From: Ruminococcus sp.
Lineage (GTDB): Bacteria; Bacillota; Clostridia; Oscillospirales; Ruminococcaceae
Assembly: GCA_016290875.1 (NCBI GenBank)
Contig: JAEEVL010000017.1
Span: 1 to 64,000, forward strand
DNA: 64,000 nt
Reading direction: 5' to 3'
Shown: one piece after another, positions 41,208 to 50,584 of the stretch
Numbering within the stretch: position 1 is the first letter of the stretch
How the letters are laid out: each line of letters starts with the position of its first letter
Translations under genes and position numbers: made by a program
Notes under the pieces: generated by a model
What the model was told of the DNA's origin: nothing
Seen by the model: only the letters and a program-made list of their open reading frames with translations
Database searches by the model: none

Positions 41208-41315
41208 ATGCTTCAATTCATACTTGGCTCAATGTTCGGCGGAACTATCGGAGTCATTTCAATTTGTCTATGCACAGCGGCAAAATGGGGCGATGAAAAT
41301 AATAGGTGTGATTAG
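41208..41315 (+). CDS. 35-residue membrane protein, DUF3789-like
   Basis: A short gene begins MLQFILGSMFGGTIGVIS with one glycine-rich membrane helix and ends CLCTAAKWGDENNRCD. This matches the layout of DUF3789 proteins: a single helix, then an AAK and acidic tail. ACGAGGTGA is a good ribosome site just upstream. Such proteins are frequent in Firmicutes, often in mobile elements, and have no known function. A terminator follows. Confidence 0.7.
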   Translation: MLQFILGSMFGGTIGVISICLCTAAKWGDENNRCD

Positions 41316-41340
41316 CTCCTTGTGCCGTTTCCCTTCCCTG

Positions 41341-41375
41341 AAAAAGAGGCTGCATTTTTATGCAGCCTCTTTTTT
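41341..41375. terminator. Bidirectional terminator
   Basis: AAAAAGAGGCTGCA/TGCAGCCTCTTTTT forms a long perfect stem between the small membrane protein and serS. Confidence 0.9.
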
Positions 41376-41379
41376 ATTA

Positions 41380-42675
41380 TTATTTATTCTTTTCAGGTAC
41401 CTTGATGAGTTCCTTGCGCATATAAGGCTGGAGTGCCTTAGGAATGCGGATAGAACCATCCTCGTTGAGATTGTTCTCAAGGAATGCGATAAGCATTCTC
41501 GGAGGCGCTACAACTGTGTTATTGAGAGTATGTGCGAAATACTTCTTCTTGTCTGCGCCCTTTACCTTGATGTTAAGACGGCGAGCCTGTGCATCACCGA
41601 GATTTGAACAGCTTCCTACCTCGAAGTACTTCTTCTGACGGGGTGACCATGCCTCAACGTCAATAGACTTAACCTTGAGATCTGCAAGGTCTCCAGAACA
41701 GCACTCAAGAGTACGTACAGGTATATCAAGTGAACGGAAGAACTCTACTGTGTAGCTGTAAAGCTTGTGGAACCAGTCCATAGACTCCTCAGGCTTGCAG
41801 ACAACTACCATTTCCTGCTTTTCAAACTGGTGGATACGATATACACCGCGCTCCTCGATGCCGTGAGCTCCTACCTCCTTACGGAAGCAGGGTGAATAAC
41901 TTGTAAGAGTCTTCGGGAGCTCCTCCTCAGGAGTGATAGTGTCGATGAACTTACCGATCATAGAATGCTCAGAAGTACCGATGAGGTAAAGATCCTCGCC
42001 CTCTATCTTGTACATCATACCTTCCATCTCAGCAAAGCTCATAACGCCTGTAACAACGTTGCTGCGGATCATGAAAGGCGGAATGTAATATGTAAAGCCC
42101 TTGTCTATCATAAAGTCTCTTGCGTAGGAGAGAATGCAGCTCTGAAGCTGTGCAATGTCTCCGCAGAGATAATAGAAACCGTTACCACTTGTGCTTCTTG
42201 CACTGTCTATGTCGATACCGTTTACCTTTTCCATTATATCAACGTGGTAAGGTACTTCAAAATCAGGAACAGCAGGCTCACCGAAACGCTCAACTTCAAC
42301 GTTTTCGCTGTCGTCCTTTCCTATCGGAACACTGGGATCAATGATGTTAGGTATAACCATCATGAGCTCTGTTCTCTTGCTTTCGGTTTCCTTCTCTATC
42401 TTCTCAAGCTCTGCAAGCTTAGCGGGTATCTCAGCTATCTCAGCCTTTACCTTTTCAATCTCATCTTCCTTGCCCTGTGCCTTGAGCATACCGATCTGCT
42501 TGGAAAGTTTGTTCTGGCTGCTTCTGAGATCATCAGCCTGTACCTTAGCTGCACGGAACTGCTTATCGAGTTCTATGATCTGATCTACAAGTTCGATCTT
42601 TTCATCCTGGAACTTCTTCCTGATATTCTCCTTGACTGCATCAGGATTCTCTCTTAAAAAATTAATGTCTAACAT
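41380..42675 (-). CDS. serS: Seryl-tRNA synthetase
   Basis: A 431-residue class II synthetase. A long coiled-coil tRNA-binding arm covers about residues 30-100. The catalytic domain has motif 2 in FRKEVGAHGIEERGVYRIHQFEK and motif 3 near NNTVVAPPRMLIAFLEN. It charges tRNA-Ser and tRNA-Sec. It is the last gene of the leftward origin cluster, 16 bases after parB. AAAAGGAG lies upstream of the ATG. Confidence 0.97.
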   Translation of the reverse strand: MLDINFLRENPDAVKENIRKKFQDEKIELVDQIIELDKQFRAAKVQADDLRSSQNKLSKQIGMLKAQGKEDEIEKVKAEIAEIPAKLAELEKIEKETESKRTELMMVIPNIIDPSVPIGKDDSENVEVERFGEPAVPDFEVPYHVDIMEKVNGIDIDSARSTSGNGFYYLCGDIAQLQSCILSYARDFMIDKGFTYYIPPFMIRSNVVTGVMSFAEMEGMMYKIEGEDLYLIGTSEHSMIGKFIDTITPEEELPKTLTSYSPCFRKEVGAHGIEERGVYRIHQFEKQEMVVVCKPEESMDWFHKLYSYTVEFFRSLDIPVRTLECCSGDLADLKVKSIDVEAWSPRQKKYFEVGSCSNLGDAQARRLNIKVKGADKKKYFAHTLNNTVVAPPRMLIAFLENNLNEDGSIRIPKALQPYMRKELIKVPEKNK

Positions 42676-42691
42676 TTAAATGAACTCCTTT

Positions 42692-43537
42692 TTATTCCTT
42701 TGCGAGCTTGTCAGCAAGCGCCGCAAGGTCTTCTTTATCATAAAATTCAAGGATAAGAGCACCCTTGTTTTTGCCGTAATCAACTTTCACACGGCGTCCG
42801 AGACGCTCGTTGAGTGAAAGCTCCATTTCAACGAAGTAGTTATCTATTTTCTTGTTGTCAGAAGCCTTTTCTTCCTTAGCCTCTGCTGATTTCTGTGCTG
42901 CACGCTCTACCTGGCGCACTGTAAGTCCTCCGTCAGCAGCTCTGAGAGCTGTTGCAATAAGAAGTTCCTCATTCTCAAAACCGAGGAGCGCACGTCCGTG
43001 ACCTGCTGAAATATCTCCGTTTTCGAGCATTTTCACAACTCTGTCTGGGAGAGTAAGAAGTCTTACTGCATTGGCAACTGCCGAACGTGATCGTCCGACC
43101 ATCTTAGCTACCTTTTCCTGAGTCATACCGAATTTCTCGATAAGCTCGTTGTAACCGCTCGCTTCTTCAATGGGATTGAGGTTCTCACGCTGGAGGTTCT
43201 CTATAATAGCTATCTGCATTGTCTCAGCATCTGAGAGTTCACGGATAGTTACGGGGACTTCATCAAGCCCGAGCATTCTCGCTGCACGCCATCTTCTTTC
43301 ACCGGCTACTATCTGATAACCGCCGGTGCTTATCGGGCGGACGAGAATAGGCTGGAGCATTCCATGCTCACGTATAGAATCAGCAAGAGCACTGATAGCT
43401 TCATCACTGAAGTTTTTTCTTGGCTGGTCTCTGTTAGGCTCTATCTCAGCGATACGAAGAGTCTTTTTTACCTGTACTTCGCTTGTGTTGTCGCTGAAAA
43501 GAGTGTCCAGTCCAGCACCTAAACCGCCTTTAGCCAT
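42692..43537 (-). CDS. parB: Chromosome-partitioning protein ParB
   Basis: A 281-residue protein. The N-terminal ParB/sulfiredoxin-fold CTPase domain includes GYQIVAGERRWRAARMLG and ENLQRENLNPIEEA. A central HTH (MTQEKVAKMVGRSRSAVANAVRLL) recognises parS. The C-terminal dimerisation domain follows a charged linker. With ParA it segregates the origin. Three parS sites lie within 5 kb. It starts 35 bases after parA. Confidence 0.95.
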   Translation of the reverse strand: MAKGGLGAGLDTLFSDNTSEVQVKKTLRIAEIEPNRDQPRKNFSDEAISALADSIREHGMLQPILVRPISTGGYQIVAGERRWRAARMLGLDEVPVTIRELSDAETMQIAIIENLQRENLNPIEEASGYNELIEKFGMTQEKVAKMVGRSRSAVANAVRLLTLPDRVVKMLENGDISAGHGRALLGFENEELLIATALRAADGGLTVRQVERAAQKSAEAKEEKASDNKKIDNYFVEMELSLNERLGRRVKVDYGKNKGALILEFYDKEDLAALADKLAKE

Positions 43538-43572
43538 AATCTGGTACCGTCTTTAGGACGTTCTCCTTTCCT

Positions 43573-44382
43573 TTATCTTTTTTTCTTGAAACTAAAAATC
43601 TTTTTCTTTTTTGGAAGCTCAAGCGGCTCGCCCATTATCTCATGTCCAAGCAGCTCATAAGCCTCTGCTCCCTTTGAAGCCTTGTCGTAATACATTACAG
43701 GCTTACCATGACTGGGAGCTTCAGAGATACGCACGTTACGCGGTATCTTTGTAATAAATACTTTATCAGGGAAGTATTTCTCAACTTCCTCAACAACATC
43801 GTTTGCAACATTAAGTCTGCCGTCGAACATTGTGAAAAGTATTCCTTCTATTTCAAGAGCGGGGTTATAGTTGCTCTTGACTATTTTAATTGTATTAACA
43901 AGCTGTGAAAGACCTTCCAGCGCGTAGAATTCCGCCAGCATAGGTACTATTATCGTGTCACAGGCAACGAGGCCGTTTATCGTTATTGTTCCGAGAGCCG
44001 GAGGACAATCAATAAATATGTAGTCGTAGTCAAGTTTACAGGTAAGAAGCTGCATTTTCAGTCTGTTTACGCGATTCTCAAAATCAGCAAGCTCTATCTC
44101 ACAGCCTGCAAGAGCTTCAGTCGCCGGAAGTAAACTGACATTCTCAAACTCAGTAGGTATGATAGCTTCCTGAACGCGTTTCTTACCGATTATAACATCG
44201 TATGTAGTGGCTTCAACGGATTTTTTCTTTATGCCAAAGCCAGTAGTCGTATTTCCCTGAGGATCTGAATCAACGCAGAGTACCTTAAAATCGCGCGAAC
44301 CGAGATATGCTGCCAGATTTACGACGGTCGTAGACTTTCCGACACCGCCCTTCTGATTGGCAACAGCGATAATTTTGCCCAT
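43573..44382 (-). CDS. parA: Chromosome-partitioning ATPase ParA (Soj)
   Basis: A 269-residue protein with the deviant Walker A KGGVGKSTTVVNLAA, switch segments around DSDPQGNTTTGFG and DCPPALGTITING, and a basic C-terminal tail of Lys/Arg that may aid DNA binding. It binds DNA as an ATP dimer and is stimulated by ParB. The Soj-type layout without a long N-terminal HTH is chromosomal. Confidence 0.96.
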   Translation of the reverse strand: MGKIIAVANQKGGVGKSTTVVNLAAYLGSRDFKVLCVDSDPQGNTTTGFGIKKKSVEATTYDVIIGKKRVQEAIIPTEFENVSLLPATEALAGCEIELADFENRVNRLKMQLLTCKLDYDYIFIDCPPALGTITINGLVACDTIIVPMLAEFYALEGLSQLVNTIKIVKSNYNPALEIEGILFTMFDGRLNVANDVVEEVEKYFPDKVFITKIPRNVRISEAPSHGKPVMYYDKASKGAEAYELLGHEIMGEPLELPKKKKIFSFKKKR

Positions 44383-44469
44383 ATTATCTTCCTTTCAACA
44401 GTTATAATAACATTATACCACTTTTTTGCCGGCTTGTAAATATATATCCTGAAAATTTGCAATAAAAAA

Positions 44470-44485
44470 TGTTTCACGTGAAACA
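44470..44485. other. parS site 1
   Basis: TGTTTCACGTGAAACA, a perfect 16-base palindrome, matches the conserved bacterial parS sequence. It lies between parA and noc. Confidence 0.95.
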
Positions 44486-44498
44486 TTCCTGAGAATAT

Positions 44499-44514
44499 TG
44501 TTTCACGTGAAACA
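44499..44514. other. parS site 2
   Basis: A second identical copy begins 29 bases after the first, directly before the noc stop codon. Confidence 0.95.
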
Positions 44515-44522
44515 AATAGATA

Positions 44523-45338
44523 CTATTTACGCTGAATAGGTATTCTTACACGATATTCTATGTAATCTTCATTCTGAATTTTCTTAGAATCCGCAGAAAT
44601 ACCGGCAGCCTGCATTGTTTCTACTGCGCGATTAATGGTATTTACAAACAGCTTAACATTCTGAAATACCTTAGAGCGCTGCTTATAGCTTTCTTTCTGA
44701 CGTTGAGAACCTATATATTCTTCAACAAGTCTTTCGGTGCGTTCAACATTAAGATTATTCTTGACAACTCTTTCGAGAACGTTCAAACGTTCAACTGGAC
44801 TTGCAAGTTTCAAAAGAGCACGGGCATGTCGTTCAGTAAGATTATATTTGACTATCATGCATCGTTCATCAAGTGTGAGCCTAAGAATTCGCAATTTATT
44901 AGCAATTGTACTCTGAGCCTTTCCAAGCTTAGCTGCAGCGTCTTCCTGAGTCATCCCATAATAAGTAATCAATTTCTCAATAGCGATAGCTTCATCAAAG
45001 AAAGATAAGTCCTCACGCTGGATATTCTCCACAAGAGCAAGAATAGCAGAGTTTCTGTCGCTGATATCAAGAATAATACACGGTACAACTTCATATCCGC
45101 ATTGTTTAGCCGCACGCAATCTTCTCTCACCGGCAATTAATTCGTATTTATCGCTACACCTTCTGACAGTAAGAGGCTGTAAAATACCATTCTGAGAAAT
45201 TGATTCAGCAAGCGATGAAATATCACTACTGTCAAACTCTGAACGCGGCTGATGCCGATTGGGAATAATTTTTCCAATATCAATTTCAATAACCTTATTA
45301 ACCTGTTTATCTTTCACTATACTTAAAAATCCTGGCAT
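44523..45338 (-). CDS. noc: Nucleoid occlusion protein Noc (ParB-like)
   Basis: A 271-residue ParB paralogue. It has the CTPase motif YELIAGERRLRAAKQCG, ENIQREDLSFFDEA and an HTH (MTQEDAAAKLGKAQSTIANKLRILRL). Its place next to rsmG and mnmG is that of Bacillus noc, which blocks division over the nucleoid. Distinguishing Noc from ParB by sequence needs the DNA-contact residues, so the name rests mainly on gene order. The ATG at 45338 has AAGGAG upstream; the frame remains open for 39 further codons without a site. Confidence 0.85.
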   Translation of the reverse strand: MPGFLSIVKDKQVNKVIEIDIGKIIPNRHQPRSEFDSSDISSLAESISQNGILQPLTVRRCSDKYELIAGERRLRAAKQCGYEVVPCIILDISDRNSAILALVENIQREDLSFFDEAIAIEKLITYYGMTQEDAAAKLGKAQSTIANKLRILRLTLDERCMIVKYNLTERHARALLKLASPVERLNVLERVVKNNLNVERTERLVEEYIGSQRQKESYKQRSKVFQNVKLFVNTINRAVETMQAAGISADSKKIQNEDYIEYRVRIPIQRK

Positions 45339-45412
45339 ATTAAACTCCTTATTATATGGATTGAGTTTCCTCATATGTGATTTTATCATACACGGGAAAT
45401 ACTTTCCATACA

Positions 45413-45443
45413 AAAAATCCGCTGAATCTCGACGATTCAGCGG
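45413..45443 (-). terminator. Terminator after rsmG
   Basis: A 10-base-pair stem, CCGCTGAATC/GATTCAGCGG, is followed on the minus strand by ATTTTTTG. Confidence 0.88.
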
Positions 45444-45467
45444 AAAACAATACAATATATAACATAC

Positions 45468-46172
45468 TTAGAGCGGTTTCTTCTTTATCTGACCGCTGTT
45501 ACGGGGATATTTTGTCGGAGTCTGCGATAATTTCTTTATCACAATAATACGACGCTGTTCACCATCGAGGTCATAACTAATCTCTTTATCAATAGTACCT
45601 CCAAGAGTCTCAACTGCCTTATTAGCATTAGAAATTTCCTCAGAAGGACCTTTCATCGAAAGAAAACTTCCACCGTTCTTAACGAATGGAACACAGTATT
45701 CACTAAGAGTAGAAAGATCGGCAACTGCTCTTGCACATGAAAAGTCAAATTTCTCACGATAATTATCATCTCTTGCAACTTCTTCTGCTCTGCCATGAAT
45801 TAATTCTGCTTCAATGCCAAGCTTTTCGCAAAGCTGTCCAAGAAAAACAATTCTCTTATTCAGACTGTCAAGAAGAGTTAGTTTAATGTCAGGACGGAAT
45901 ATTTTCAGCGGTACTGAAGGAAATCCCGCGCCAGTTCCAACATCGATAATTGACGAATTCTCGGAAATATCTATATATTTAGAAAGCAGAACAGAGTCAA
46001 GAAAATGCTTTGTAAGTATTTGTTCAGGTTCAGTTATAGCTGTAAGATTGGTATGAGAATTATACTCAACAAGAAACTCAGCATATATATTCAGCTTATC
46101 ATAAACATTTCTATCAAGCAGAATATCGTACTCAGAGAACTTTTTACAGCATATGTCAAAATCCGGCAGCAT
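45468..46172 (-). CDS. rsmG: 16S rRNA (guanine-527 N7)-methyltransferase RsmG
   Basis: A 234-residue methyltransferase with the SAM loop IIDVGTGAGFPSVPLKI, LLDSLNKRIVFL and the FSCARAVADLSTLSEYC region typical of RsmG/GidB. It methylates G527 of 16S rRNA. The ATG at 46172 has AAGGAG seven bases upstream, within the end of mnmG. An earlier in-frame start overlaps mnmG more and has no site. Confidence 0.95.
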   Translation of the reverse strand: MLPDFDICCKKFSEYDILLDRNVYDKLNIYAEFLVEYNSHTNLTAITEPEQILTKHFLDSVLLSKYIDISENSSIIDVGTGAGFPSVPLKIFRPDIKLTLLDSLNKRIVFLGQLCEKLGIEAELIHGRAEEVARDDNYREKFDFSCARAVADLSTLSEYCVPFVKNGGSFLSMKGPSEEISNANKAVETLGGTIDKEISYDLDGEQRRIIVIKKLSQTPTKYPRNSGQIKKKPL

Positions 46173-46173
46173 A

Positions 46174-48051
46174 TCAGTTCTCCTTTTCCTTTTGAAGCCA
46201 TACAGCGAGAAGGGAAACATCGGCAGGTGAAACACCTGAGATACGCGATGCCTGACCGAGATTTATAGGCTGGAGCTTATTCAATTTCTCAGCAGCTTCA
46301 AGTCGTAAACCACGAACTTCGCTGTAATTCGTATTCTGTGGAAGTTTCTTCTCTTCAAGCTTTCTCATGACATCTATCTGAGCAAGTTGCTTTGAGATAT
46401 AGCCTTCGTACTTTATCTGAAGCTCTACCTGTTCACAAACAGCGTCTGAAAGCTCCGGACGGCCTTTATCAAATGGCGCAATATCCTTATAATTCAGCTG
46501 CGGACGTCTTATCAAATCAGCAACTTTGCATCCTGTAGTCAGCGGAGCAGTTCCCATTTGTTCAAGATAATCATTCAGCTTCTCGCTTGGTGCAAGATTA
46601 GTCGTCTGAACACGCTTAATCTCCTTTTCAGTTGCTTCTATCTTATCAAGGAGAGCCTTATATCTTTCATCAGAAATAAGTCCGAGCTTATGACCAATAG
46701 GCGAAAGACGCTGATCTGCATTATCCTGCCTCAGAACGAGCCTGTATTCGCTTCTCGAAGTCATCATTCTATACGGATCTGAGCAGCCTTTTGTCACAAG
46801 ATCATCAACAAGTGTTCCAATATATGAGCTTGCTCTGTCAAGAATCATTGGCTCACGGTCTTTTATCTTCAATGCAGCGTTTATTCCGGCTACTATGCCC
46901 TGTGCTGCTGCTTCCTCATAACCTGAGCTTCCGTTAAACTGCCCTGCGCCATATAACCCTGATATTTTCTTGAATTCGAGTGTCGGTAGAAGCTGTGTAG
47001 GATCACAACAGTCATATTCTATCGCATAAGCCGGTCTCATTATCTCTACATCTTCAAGCCCGTCTATTGTCTTCAGAAATGCAAGCTGTACGTCTTCCGG
47101 CAACGATGATGACATTCCTTGTAAATAGTACTCTTCTGTTGTCATTCCCATTGGCTCAACAAATAATTGATGTCGTGGCTTGTCTGAAAATCTCACAATT
47201 TTGTCCTCGATTGACGGACAATATCTTGGCCCTACACCTTCTATTTTTCCTGAGTATAAAGGTGATCTGTCGAGGTTTGCGAGTATGACTTCATGTGTTT
47301 TACTGTTAGTATATGTAACGTAACAGCTGACTTTATTCTCAAGCTTTTCCGGATCAGTTTCAAATGAAAACGGTACAATATTCTCATCGCCGTCCTGGCG
47401 TTCCATGATATCAAAATTGATACTTCTGCGACTTACACGACAGGGAGTACCTGTCTTGAAACGCCGTAACTCAACACCGTTATCAATGAGACTCTGCGAT
47501 AAATACTTACTTGGAAGTGATGAATCCGGACCGCTTTCATATGAAACCTCGCCTATATGTATCTTTCCTTTGAGGTAAGTTCCGGTTGAAATTATAACTG
47601 CTTTAACTCCATATTCAGCTCCAAGTGAAGTTCTTACACCGCAAATCTTACCGTCTTCGACAATAATCTCAGCGACTTCTGCCTGCTTTATGAAAAGATT
47701 TTTCTGCTTTTCGCAGACATTTTTCATATAATTATGGTACTTGACTCTGTCAGCCTGAACTCTCAGACTGTGAACAGCAGGACCTTTTCCCATGTTAAGC
47801 ATACGGCTCTGTATGAAACATTTATCTGCACCCTTGCCCATTTCACCGCCCAGAGCGTCTATCTCGCGGACAAGGTGTCCCTTTGCAGTGCCGCCAATTG
47901 ACGGATTACAAGGCATATTTGCTATCTGATCAAGTGATATTGTAAACATAACTGTCTTACAGCCAAGTCGTGCAGAAGCAAGTGCTGCTTCAACACCGGC
48001 GTGCCCAGCGCCGACGACTGCAACATCAAATTCACCCATTTTGTAGTTCAT
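46174..48051 (-). CDS. mnmG: tRNA uridine-5-carboxymethylaminomethyl modification enzyme MnmG
   Basis: A 625-residue FAD enzyme: [17 protein letters not shown] at the N-terminus binds FAD, and [24 protein letters not shown] is the GidA signature. A helical C-terminal domain contacts tRNA and MnmE. With MnmE it modifies the wobble uridine of several tRNAs. It lies directly downstream of mnmE, with a parS site between them. Confidence 0.97.
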   Translation of the reverse strand: MNYKMGEFDVAVVGAGHAGVEAALASARLGCKTVMFTISLDQIANMPCNPSIGGTAKGHLVREIDALGGEMGKGADKCFIQSRMLNMGKGPAVHSLRVQADRVKYHNYMKNVCEKQKNLFIKQAEVAEIIVEDGKICGVRTSLGAEYGVKAVIISTGTYLKGKIHIGEVSYESGPDSSLPSKYLSQSLIDNGVELRRFKTGTPCRVSRRSINFDIMERQDGDENIVPFSFETDPEKLENKVSCYVTYTNSKTHEVILANLDRSPLYSGKIEGVGPRYCPSIEDKIVRFSDKPRHQLFVEPMGMTTEEYYLQGMSSSLPEDVQLAFLKTIDGLEDVEIMRPAYAIEYDCCDPTQLLPTLEFKKISGLYGAGQFNGSSGYEEAAAQGIVAGINAALKIKDREPMILDRASSYIGTLVDDLVTKGCSDPYRMMTSRSEYRLVLRQDNADQRLSPIGHKLGLISDERYKALLDKIEATEKEIKRVQTTNLAPSEKLNDYLEQMGTAPLTTGCKVADLIRRPQLNYKDIAPFDKGRPELSDAVCEQVELQIKYEGYISKQLAQIDVMRKLEEKKLPQNTNYSEVRGLRLEAAEKLNKLQPINLGQASRISGVSPADVSLLAVWLQKEKEN

Positions 48052-48065
48052 AGTGATACTCCTTT

Positions 48066-48081
48066 TGTTTCACGTGAAACA
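48066..48081. other. parS site 3
   Basis: The 16-base palindrome TGTTTCACGTGAAACA abuts the mnmE stop codon and lies 14 bases before mnmG. Confidence 0.95.
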
Positions 48082-49443
48082 TTATTTTCCCACACAAAAT
48101 CTTGAAAAAACTTCATCAACTACTGCATCAGTAATTCTCTTACCGGTTAGCTCAAGAAGTGACTGTTCCGCTTCATCAACAAGAACATTAACAGCGTCTA
48201 GCAGTTCGCCATTATCAAGAGCAGCGACAGCCTGATCAACAGAAGAGAGCGCACGGTCAATACAGTTTTTCTGTCTTTCATTTGCGGCAGAAACTGTATT
48301 AATAGTCAGCTCATTCAGCTTAAATATCTGTTCAATCTGATTGTGAAGATCATCAATTCCCGAATTTTCCTTAGCAGAAATATATACAGTTCGTATATTA
48401 TTGTTTTCAAAAATGCTCGAATTAATGTTCTGTTGAACGTCATTTTTATTGATTACAGCAACCGATTTTTTATTATTAATTTTATTAATTAAATATAAAT
48501 CGTCCTCTGTGAGCGGACAACCTCCGTCAAAAACAGCAAGAACAAGTTCAGCCGAATCGATCATTTTTTCAGCGATCTCGACTCCGATACCTTCGATCAT
48601 ATCATCAGTATCATGTATGCCGGCAGTATCAGAAAGTCTCAGAACAATATCACCAAGCGTTACCGACTCCTCTATAACATCTCTTGTAGTACCGGCAATG
48701 TCAGTGACAATGCTGCGCTGATAACCGCTTAGAAGATTGAACAAAGTTGACTTTCCTACATTAGGTCTGCCGACAATAGCAGTAGGAATGCCTTCGCGTA
48801 TAATTCTACCGGCATCGTAATTCTTTATCAAAGCTTCAAGTTCACTGCGGACCGAAATTAGTTCAGCTCTGAGATTATCAGGTTCAACAGCAGGTATGTC
48901 CTCTTCAGGATAGTCAGCCCAGGCGGCAAGGTCTCCTAGAATCTTCATGAGCTTTTCAGAACACTTCTCAGCTCGTTTGAAAGCCGCACCCTGACGGAGT
49001 TCCTCAGCCATTCTGAGTTCACGGTCACTCCTTGCGGATATGACATCCATAACAGCCTCAGCCTGAGTAAGGTCAATCTTTCCATTTAGAAATGCTCTCT
49101 TGGTGAATTCTCCTGCAAGTGCATTATCAGCACCATTAGCAATAGCCGCCCTGAGAACTCGTCTTGAAACATATATACCACCGTGGCACGAGATCTCTGC
49201 CGTATCCTCACCTGTATAACTGTGAGGGGCACGGAAGACTGTCAGAATACAGTCGTCGAGCCTTTCTTCGCCATCGTGAGCTATACCGTAAGCACAGGTA
49301 TAGCCTTCCATTTCAGTAGCTGTTTTTCCGCTTACAGATGTGAATATCCTGTCTGCAACTTCAAGAGCTTTCTCTCCGGATATTCTTATAACAGCTATGC
49401 CGCCAGCCGCATTTGGAGTTGAAACAGCTGCGATAGTTGACAA
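48082..49443 (-). CDS. mnmE: tRNA modification GTPase MnmE
   Basis: A 453-residue protein with an N-terminal folate-binding domain (STIAAVSTPNAAGGIAVIRISG). The inserted G domain has GRPNVGKSTLFN and DTAG, and the C-terminal FCVGK motif carries the catalytic Cys. It hydrolyses GTP and works with MnmG. The start is TTG at 49443, fixed by AGGAGTGG just upstream and by homologues that begin at this residue; the frame extends 21 codons further into terminator sequence. Confidence 0.95.
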   Translation of the reverse strand: MSTIAAVSTPNAAGGIAVIRISGEKALEVADRIFTSVSGKTATEMEGYTCAYGIAHDGEERLDDCILTVFRAPHSYTGEDTAEISCHGGIYVSRRVLRAAIANGADNALAGEFTKRAFLNGKIDLTQAEAVMDVISARSDRELRMAEELRQGAAFKRAEKCSEKLMKILGDLAAWADYPEEDIPAVEPDNLRAELISVRSELEALIKNYDAGRIIREGIPTAIVGRPNVGKSTLFNLLSGYQRSIVTDIAGTTRDVIEESVTLGDIVLRLSDTAGIHDTDDMIEGIGVEIAEKMIDSAELVLAVFDGGCPLTEDDLYLINKINNKKSVAVINKNDVQQNINSSIFENNNIRTVYISAKENSGIDDLHNQIEQIFKLNELTINTVSAANERQKNCIDRALSSVDQAVAALDNGELLDAVNVLVDEAEQSLLELTGKRITDAVVDEVFSRFCVGK

Positions 49444-49456
49444 AATTACCACTCCT

Positions 49457-49483
49457 AAAAAAACAACGGCAAAGCTGCCGTTG
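49457..49483 (-). terminator. Terminator between jag and mnmE
   Basis: On the minus strand CAACGGCA/TGCCGTTG with a GCTT loop is followed by TTTTTTT, just before the mnmE ribosome site. A GC-rich hairpin (GGGCGG/CCGCCC, 49498-49513) lies between it and jag. Confidence 0.85.
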
Positions 49484-49523
49484 AATAAAATATTCAGGGC
49501 GGACAAACCGCCCCTTGTACGAA

Positions 49524-50564
49524 TTAAAGTTCTATTTTACCGTAGAGACCGCCCTCCATTGTATCTTCCGGCTTAGGTCTCTTGTAGTCTTTTTCAAAAC
49601 TTGTAGAAAGGTCAACGGATCTGCGCTCCATATTTACCTCTCTGTCATGATTTCTATTGTTGTTTCTGCGGTCATTTCTTCTGCCGCCGCCTCTGCGGTC
49701 ATCACGGCGTCTGTCATTTCTTCTGGGGTTGTTAGAAGAAATGATGATCTTTCTGTAAGGTTCTTCACCAACAGACTTTGAAGAAACACCTTCTATCTTT
49801 GAGATAGCAGAATGAATAACTCTTCTCTCATAGGGGTTCATGGGCTCGAGGGGCTGTGAACGGCCTGTTCTGAGAACAGACTTAGCTACCTTAGCAGCAA
49901 GCTGCTCAAGAGTATCCTTACGCTTGCTTCTGTAACCGAGACAGTCAATTGTAATTCTGTAATAATCCTTGTCGCCCTTGTTAGCGATGATAGAGCAGAG
50001 GTACTGAATAGCGTCGAGAGTCTCGCCGCGTCTTCCGATGATAGTACCGTTGTTGTCGCTCTCGATATTGATTATAGCACCGGTCTCGTTCTGGTATATC
50101 TTATACTCAGCATCAACACCGATAGCTCTTAAAATGCTTGTAATATAGTCTCTTGCGATCTTTACCTTAGGCTCAACGAGTGACTCGTCTTCAATAAGTG
50201 TAAACTTATCGAGGGAGTAATCCTCTTCATCATCCTTAGGCTCAGCAACTTCTGTGCTTTCTGTCTTTGCTTCTGCAGGAGCAGCAACAGGTGCTGCAGG
50301 CTTTTCATCAACTGGCTCAGCCTTCTTCTCAGGTGCCGGAGCTGCCTTGACAGTCTCAGCCGGCTTAGCAGCGGGAGCTGTCTTTTCAGCTGTTGCTGAC
50401 GCAATAGTCGCCTTTACTCTTGCGTCTTTAGCTCCGAGACCAAGGATACCTTTTTTACCTTCTTCAATGATCTCAAATCTGATCTCTTTTTCGCTTTTGC
50501 CGAATTTTTTTGCTGCGAGTGCTTTTGCTTCTTCTACTGTTTTTGCTGTAAAGATTTCAGTCAT
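49524..50564 (-). CDS. jag: RNA-binding protein Jag/KhpB
   Basis: A 346-residue protein. The N-terminal Jag domain (EIFTAKTVEEAKALAAKKFG) is followed by a low-complexity Ala/Pro/Lys/Glu linker of about 75 residues. The KH domain holds NNGTIIGRRGETLDAIQYL and the R3H domain ERRVIHSAISKIEGVSSKSVGEEPYRK. The tail is Arg/Asp/Asn-rich (RRNDRRNNNRNHDR), an unusual extension likely to bind RNA. It is coupled to yidC. GGGAGG lies seven bases before the ATG at 50564. Confidence 0.92.
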   Translation of the reverse strand: MTEIFTAKTVEEAKALAAKKFGKSEKEIRFEIIEEGKKGILGLGAKDARVKATIASATAEKTAPAAKPAETVKAAPAPEKKAEPVDEKPAAPVAAPAEAKTESTEVAEPKDDEEDYSLDKFTLIEDESLVEPKVKIARDYITSILRAIGVDAEYKIYQNETGAIINIESDNNGTIIGRRGETLDAIQYLCSIIANKGDKDYYRITIDCLGYRSKRKDTLEQLAAKVAKSVLRTGRSQPLEPMNPYERRVIHSAISKIEGVSSKSVGEEPYRKIIISSNNPRRNDRRRDDRRGGGRRNDRRNNNRNHDREVNMERRSVDLSTSFEKDYKRPKPEDTMEGGLYGKIEL

Positions 50565-50584
50565 ATTTATACCTCCCTGAGGAA

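Noticed and set aside
41965..42657. 230-codon plus-strand frame over serS
   Set aside because: Antisense shadow of seryl-tRNA synthetase with no ribosome site.
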